This document shows positions 57,201 to 62,000 of a stretch of 62,000 nucleotides of DNA, piece after piece (the first letter of the stretch is position 1; each line of letters opens with the position of its first letter). The notes under the pieces were generated by a model. The model saw only the letters and a program-made list of their open reading frames with translations. It was not told the DNA's origin and ran no database searches. The stretch is taken from positions 13,477,838-13,539,837 of the forward strand of contig CM055102.1 in assembly GCA_029204225.1 (NCBI GenBank), written 5' to 3'. A program made the translations under genes and the position numbers. The stretch is from Diphasiastrum complanatum (taxonomy: Eukaryota > Streptophyta > Lycopodiopsida > Lycopodiales > Lycopodiaceae).

Positions 57201-59555
57201 TCACAAGGACTTCTATGAATTTCAATCTTTTGTTAAGGGATCTTTGTGAAAATATTCATATTTTGGTCCTATTTGGAGATAGGTACTTACTACTTATTGG
57301 TATATCTAATGCTGATTAATCTAAACTGCAAGGTGTCCAAGCAAATGAAAGATAAGGTAGAAGACTGATTTTCCATCTGCAACGGACTGTTGTTCTATGA
57401 TGGGAAAGTGTGCACTAAGTGACAATGTTGTCAAATAAAGAGATTTTGTATGAATGTCATGATGCACCTTGCGTTGGCCACCAGAGTATTCACAAAACAT
57501 TGTATTTAGTGCAAGGAAACTTTTTCTAGCCAAAGATGAAATCTTTCATAATGTGAGTCAATTGAAACTCAATTTACATGAAGGGAAAACATTAGCCTTG
57601 AAAGATGGTTTCCTTGAAGATGTTTCTCAAGGAACTCCTTCATAGCCCAAAAAGGTTTCGGACACCCGTCAAAAGCAATTCAAAAAATGCTTGGTGATTG
57701 AACTTTTGGTTAATTGGAAAGGACGTTCTAGTGATGATGGTTCTTGGGAGCAAGTCAAGTTGTTAAGAGTTTTCCTTGTTTTTCAATCTAAGGTCAAAAT
57801 TCAAACAAGACGGGACTAATATGTTTCTATGTGTGTATAGTTTGGTATTAGGCCTGGCCTGTACCGTAAGGTAGACCTTAGTCCAAAATAGACAATAGTT
57901 CTTATTTGACTAAGAAATTGCCTCGTGCAAGAATGGTTGTGCATGATGTCTATATTAGGTTACTATAGCTATGCATAGAGGAGAATGACCCTGAATGGAA
58001 AATTTGCATGTCTAGTGTGGGCTTGTGTTGGAAGAAACATCTATGCCCTCACCCCTCACTCTAGGGTTTTGATGGGTTGATCTTGCTTTCATTCATGCTC
58101 TTGCCATCGTAGTACTCTTGGATAGACATCAGCTTGGGAGATCTAAGACATTGGTGGACCTTTCCGCAACCTGTATTCTTGTTTGTTATTTCTACTTTAA
58201 GTGATCTTGAGGGTTTTACGGTCTCCTAAGAAGGCATTTGATAGGCTAAAACAGGCTCCAAGGGCTTGATATGCGTGCGTCGATGAGTATTTTACCCAAA
58301 AAGACTTCAACATTTATGCATTGAACAATAGAGCTATGATAACTTTGTCGGCACTAGTACTGGTGTCTCTCCTTTTCTGCTTGCTCAAGGATACTCTCTA
58401 GCTTTGCCAAGTATATCATAGCCTCTTGATGATTCGCCTATTACTATCACCTTTTTTCCAATGGATCTCAAGAGCTTATTGCTCGAGCCAATGAGCATTT
58501 ACAATGTGGATAGACATTGACACCACATGGAGTTTCGTGAGGGTGGCATGATAGGCTAAGCTTTGCCAAGCGTCAGATTGAAGTCACATTGTGTTACTAT
58601 GGGCATTTTCAAATATTTCATCATGGAATTGATTATTGGGAGATTGCTATTTAATTGTGACTTTTATGGTCTCTTATCTTCATTGATATCAAAGTTTGTG
58701 ATTGTGTTTGCAATTGAAAGCTAATGAAATCACAATCTAACAAATATGCAAATTTCAAAGAATTTACTTGATAATGAAGTCTTAGATGAAACATCCTTGT
58801 GGCAATTTTTCATAGTTTAGAAATACCAATGTCACCAAATTAAGACAAAAACAACATGCCACATCGTTTGATGAAAGAAAAACACTAACATACCTTACTA
58901 AAACGTAATTGGCTCCTAGTTAACATAATATTGATGGATGAGCATGAGCAACCAATGACCTAGGCTTATTACAAAGCAACAATTGTGTTTTGAATGTATT
59001 AAAACTTCAACGTTTTCAGCTTTGAGAACAACACAAATCTTTGAATGGTAGAATGCCAAGGTACAAAACATTCAAATTATAGGTGTTAATAGGGATGTGA
59101 ACTTCTTGCAATCTTAGACGATCAATAGACTATCAACCTGAGTTAAACACTTCAAACTTTCACAATGCCAAAGAAAACATTATGCATTGAAAAATGACCT
59201 CCTATAATTACATATTTCATATGCTTTCTAGAAAATAAACTTTCTCCATAATGGTCGTAAACAAAATAGCAAAAGCTTCAAGTAACTACTGAACAGGTGA
59301 AATGAAGGGGAAAAATGGAAGTATAAAAACATATTGTTGAAATGTCCTTCACAAGTAACAACCTTATGCTACTCAACTGCTCAAAGTTGTAGTATGAGGA
59401 TAACATTCTTAAAAAACATTGATCATCTCTTACCTTAGTCACATTTGGGTGATCGAGTTTGTGCCATACAACCACTTCTTGTATAAAAGCTGCTCTCATA
59501 GCTGCAATATCTGCCGGTGACTTGCTATTTTCTTCTCCCCACTCTAGTAACTTCA
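54221..59555 (-). CDS. Raf-like (MAPKKK group C) Ser/Thr protein kinase, C-terminal five exons; 5' end outside window
   Basis: Cytosolic protein kinase; plant group C Raf-like kinases phosphorylate Ser/Thr (some also Tyr) in stress and hormone signalling. Exons in transcript order: 59434-59555, 55964-56172, 55684-55858, 54689-54823, 54221-54430. Phases join correctly. Motifs: VKLLEWGEE (beta-3 lysine), QEVVVWHKLDHPNVTK (alpha-C), FIGASMGSSNLQI, CCVVVEYLAGGTLKNFL (hinge), then HSMKIVHRDVKSENMLLD (catalytic loop), VKIADFGVARVEA (DFG), TGETGTVGYMAPEV (activation segment and APE), CDVYSFGICLWEIYCCDMPY, and CWDANPDKRPNMNEV. The tail, MLESIDTNKGGGMIP...GCLCF before the stop at 54221-54223, is characteristic of this subgroup. 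The glycine-rich loop and N-terminal region must lie beyond 59555; I found no such exon up to 62000. Catalytic residues are intact, so the gene looks functional. Confidence 0.94.
56766..56900. mobile_element. GC-word repeat (GGACGCGG/GGGCGCG) with T and A tracts, probable MITE
   Basis: Located in the kinase intron between 56173 and 59433. A left GC-rich patch ends with CGGGCGCGTC (56798-56807) and a right patch starts GACGCGCCCG (56866-56875), a perfect inverted pair. Between them are a T10 run, GTGTTTTTTATTTTC and an A10 run. This matches the plan of the MITE at 41.7 kb but with a different GC word. No target duplication was identified. Confidence 0.5.
56950..57050 (+). repeat. Short tandem repeats with ATCAAATTTGAGCTAT
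   Basis: Units with ATCAAATTTGAGCTAT and TCTGAAAGTCCTA recur near 56957, 56983 and 57015. A degenerate relative lies near 56665-56700. Kinase intron, non-coding. Confidence 0.55.
57060..58620 (+). pseudogene. Ty3/gypsy remnant: RNase H end, integrase and chromodomain, heavily decayed
   Basis: Plus-strand pieces in the kinase intron are: MQEFEFEVRYA and EGADALSHI (the RNase H end, normally ADALSR), then about 57430-57535 YECHDAPCVGHQSIHKTLYL and VQGNFFWPKM (integrase zinc-finger region). Further on are NFWLIGKDVLVMMVLGSKSS and FNLRSKFKQDG (chromodomain-like, 57690-57815). A second integrase-like stretch, [16 protein letters not shown] and ELIARANEHLQCG, lies at about 58350-58505. Stops are everywhere. 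Order and spacing suggest at least two nested or rearranged fragments. Confidence 0.7.
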
Positions 59556-59704
59556 CTGCAAGGAAAGTTATCATTGCTAATCATAGATGAAAATAAAAGC
59601 AATAAATGTTAATTATACCAATAAACTCATGATAAAATCATGAACATCACGAGTTCAATACTTATATAAGTTGTAGTAGTCTCAATATAACGGACTAAGT
59701 TATG

Positions 59705-60175
59705 CAAGGATGTTTATTTCTCTTCAGTCCTACTTTATGAATATGTGATTTGGGGCGGGAGCATTCCTATAATCAAGTGGGATGAAATTGGAGTGCAAAA
59801 GCAGTTTCTTTGCATGATTGGGAGTAGAGCAAACTATGCACTATCTCATCTTTTTGGCTAGAGCAAATCTTTTTCCATTGGAAGTCATGGTTATGAAGAA
59901 AACGATTAGTTACATAGAGAATCTCACATGGAGATTGCCCCTCAAAAGTAGCTATGCAAAGCTGCCAACAACCTCGAACATTAAAAAATGGATGGTTATG
60001 GGACCATCTTTGTGTTGCAATTGGATCTGGAATAAATCCCTGGAATTTGAAAATGAAAAGCAGTTGGAATGTGTTCCATACAAGAATCTTGTAATTTGGA
60101 TTTTTTTTGAGGGTATTATAGAGTGTTTCTTTAAAATAACCGATGCAACCAAGAATACTTCTGAATTTTGAAGGA
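59705..60175 (+). pseudogene. Non-LTR retrotransposon fragment in the kinase intron
   Basis: Shifted frames near 59725-59830 read VIWGGSIPIIKWDEIGVQKQ, like [20 protein letters not shown] at 21.84 kb, followed by a frame with FPLEVMVMKKTISYIENL (compare [13 protein letters not shown]). This is the region after a LINE reverse transcriptase. The upstream reverse transcriptase is absent. Confidence 0.6.
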
Positions 60176-60276
60176 ATGAAATTCCTCTTACTGATTCTGA
60201 AGTAGATATTGGATATTTATTGCACTATTACTTGGGTTGTTTTGAGTTCTTAATGCTTCCTTTTGGTTTAATGAGT

Positions 60277-61014
60277 ACTTGTATTCAGAGTTGTAGGTTC
60301 CGTTCCGGAACGCAATCCGGGAAATCCACCGGAACACTTCAATTTTGTTTTTTGTGTGCCAATATGGGTATAGATTAAAGGTGTTTTCAAGAGCAATTCA
60401 CTTATCTAGTTTGCTCGGAGTTCCAAGAGTGCGTTCCAATTTTGGGCCATTAAGTGATTCTTTATTGAACTTCTCTATTTCTGTATTATGTGAAATAAAA
60501 TCACATGGAACTGTATTAAATGGCAGCAAACCGACAACAATTATGAAGCATAAGCACCCATCTCAAAAGCATAAGCATAAGCATAAGCATCCCTTTGAAC
60601 GGTCGTGTGTGTGTGAGTTCTCTGTACTATGTGAAATGAAATCACATGGAACTGTATTAAATGGCAGCAAACCGACAACAATTATGAAGCATAAGCATAA
60701 GCATCCCTTCGAACGGTCGTGTGTGTGTGAGTTCTCTGTGTCGGGAGTCTCTAATCTTCTTTCATATGCCATTTGTAACAGAGTTTATAGTTGTTTCAAC
60801 TCCAATCTTGGATTGTAATCATTTCATCATGTCCACCATCCAATTAGGGTTTAGTTAGTATTAAACTATCAAAAAAAAAAAATTGGCCATTAGTCATTTT
60901 TCCACAAAAAAAAAAAAACAAAATCGCAATTCGTCGCGAATCACTGACGTTCTGGATCGCGCGATCCGGAATGTTTTTGCAACGGATCGCGGTCCGCTAC
61001 AACCCTACTTGTAT
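60277..61014. mobile_element. hAT-type MITE, 722 bp, with exact 8-bp target duplication
   Basis: Element 60285-61006 flanked by ACTTGTAT at 60277-60284 and 61007-61014. Ends read (TC)AGAGTTGTAGG and, on the opposite strand, AGGGTTGTAGCGG. The left end carries GTTCCGTTCCGGAACGC and CCGGGAAATCC words; the right end carries GATCGC/GGATCGCGG words before an A-rich run. It shares the GCCAATATGGGTAT block with the intron-11 element at 19.8 kb. Insertion into a gypsy reverse transcriptase independently confirms the boundaries. An internal open frame (60345-60818) only reflects a tandem duplication and is not a gene. Confidence 0.88.
60478..60737 (+). repeat. Internal tandem duplication within the MITE
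   Basis: A block of about 115-140 bp, from CTGTA(T/C)TATGTGAAAT through GAACGGTCG(TG)nAGTTCT, occurs twice (about 60481-60621 and 60622-60737). The copies differ mainly in the number of GCATAA(A) units (AAGCATAAGCATAAGC...), which themselves form a 6-bp microrepeat. Confidence 0.85.
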
Positions 61015-61110
61015 TATTTCAACAGTCTATGAACAATATTTTTCACCCATACCTGGGTCAATGCCTAGTGGACGATATTTACATCTACAATGAAATGCTT
61101 AAGGAGCATG

Positions 61111-62000
61111 TATTTTTTAGCTAGAAGTATCTCTTGGAATTGGTTTAGGGTTGGACATTAGTGATTCCAAAGGGAACTTCTTGTGTGAGAGTGATATGTA
61201 GACCAATGGCTAGTAATTACTATAATGGTAATTCTAATGGGTGAATCCATTGGTTATGTTTTTTAGGGAATTTTGAGCAACAATTATGAGATATATATCC
61301 AGATCCCAAATGGTATCCCATTATTTACAAAATCTAGAGGCCCTTAAATCTATTTCTCCTTCATTTGAACCCATACTTTTTTAGGAATTTCTTGAATATG
61401 AGACAATTGGATTAAGATTCATATAACTCCTAGTGGTTACTGATCATTGTTATATGAAATTCTACTTCCATATGGATGTGAATACGGCTTAGAATCTATT
61501 GAAACTTTTCAATTGATTTAGGTTCAGTGAGGGAATGACTGAATTCATGGAATTTAGATTTCCTGAACCCAAATGATTTTCTAACTCATAGTTGGGTATT
61601 GAGAAGTAAAATTTATGTCGCTCAGCTTAAGATATTTTATGATCTGAGAAAAAGTCCAAAATGTAATAGTGTGGGACACTCATTACTAACCTTTTTATGA
61701 TCTTTTGATATTTTATACATCGTCTCTTGAGGAACTTTTTAATTATGAATTGTCTTTCAAAAGGGGGGCATGAATTGATAGGAATGAGGCTTTCAAGGGG
61801 TCAGCCGGTTGCATAGATAGTTTTAGAAAAATCCAGAATATTTTGGGAATTGAATTGTGAGGTGTATTCATGATTATGGATAGTAGAGGTAAAGAATTAA
61901 ATTCAAGTTCCACTGATTGATTTTACCAACAAGTATCATTCTGTTATGGATTGGATCAGGTGAGAATAAAGCTCTAATCTTAACCCTGTAGCGAAAAATG
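61111..62000. other. Right end, unassigned (kinase intron)
   Basis: Probably decayed gypsy sequence continuing from the reverse transcriptase. I could not follow a frame. No kinase exon was recognised on the minus strand. Confidence 0.4.

Larger units (their letters stand above)
60181..61110 (+). pseudogene. Ty3/gypsy reverse-transcriptase fragment split by a MITE
   Basis: 60215-60276 encodes GCFEFLMLPFGLMST (the conserved YEFLVMPFGLTNAPATF stretch). After the 722-bp MITE and one copy of its target duplication, 61015-61100 encodes FQQSMNNIFHPYLGQ and VDDIYIYNEMLKEH (catalytic DD). The two halves are clearly one gypsy reverse transcriptase, with a one-base shift at the join. Confidence 0.8.

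Noticed and set aside
60345-60818. 157-codon open frame with repeated KHKH motifs
   Set aside because: It lies wholly within a MITE with a target duplication, and its length comes from a tandem DNA duplication. No domain is recognisable.
1-62000. CRISPR arrays, bacterial operons, rRNA or tRNA genes
   Set aside because: None seen. The window is plant nuclear DNA, and its tandem repeats are microsatellites or short duplications. A tRNA scan could not be run, so a tRNA gene cannot be fully excluded.

Overview
This window is nuclear DNA of a land plant, most likely a seed plant with a large, repeat-rich genome. Two conserved eukaryotic genes are split by canonical plant-type introns, the promoter carries plant site II and telo-box motifs, and much of the recognisable non-genic sequence is plant-type Copia, Ty3/gypsy (chromovirus), LINE and hAT material. 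Introns of up to 7.2 kb suggest a gymnosperm or an early-diverging angiosperm, but I cannot name the species from the sequence.

Gene 1 (+ strand, 7676-42518) is a complete cytosolic phenylalanyl-tRNA synthetase alpha subunit. I could reconstruct 18 exons (1503 nt, 500 codons plus stop) whose phases agree at all 17 junctions. Only about 4% of the 34.8-kb span is coding. Introns 6, 12, 13 and 14 are swollen by transposons. Gene 2 (- strand, 54221-59555, running off the right edge) is the C-terminal five exons of a Raf-like (MAPKKK group C) serine/threonine protein kinase. Its N-terminal exons, including the glycine-rich loop, are not in the window. The two genes converge (tail to tail) and are separated by about 11.7 kb holding a decayed Copia element.

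Layout: 1-7.4 kb, a hairpin repeat and a decayed Copia (minus strand) with its LTR. 7.4-42.5 kb, the PheRS-alpha gene; intron 1 has a near-perfect hairpin and a (CT)17(CG)11 tract, intron 6 a decayed hAT transposase, intron 11 a hAT-like MITE, intron 12 a plus-strand head-to-tail chain of three LINEs, intron 13 a minus-strand chain of the same LINE family plus an LTR, intron 14 a chromovirus abutting a Copia element, and intron 17 a palindrome-rich MITE. 42.5-54.2 kb, intergenic, with a Copia at 48-50.1 kb. 54.2-62 kb, the kinase, whose introns hold gypsy and LINE remains and a 722-bp hAT-type MITE with an exact 8-bp target duplication.

The two most interesting signals are: (i) a LINE family whose copies sit head to tail, each ending in the same 3' terminus plus a (CTT)/(CT)n tail and each followed directly by the next copy, as if the element inserts into CT microsatellites made by its own tails; and (ii) a hAT-like MITE group in which each copy has its own GC-rich palindromic 'word' repeated near both ends around T/A tracts.
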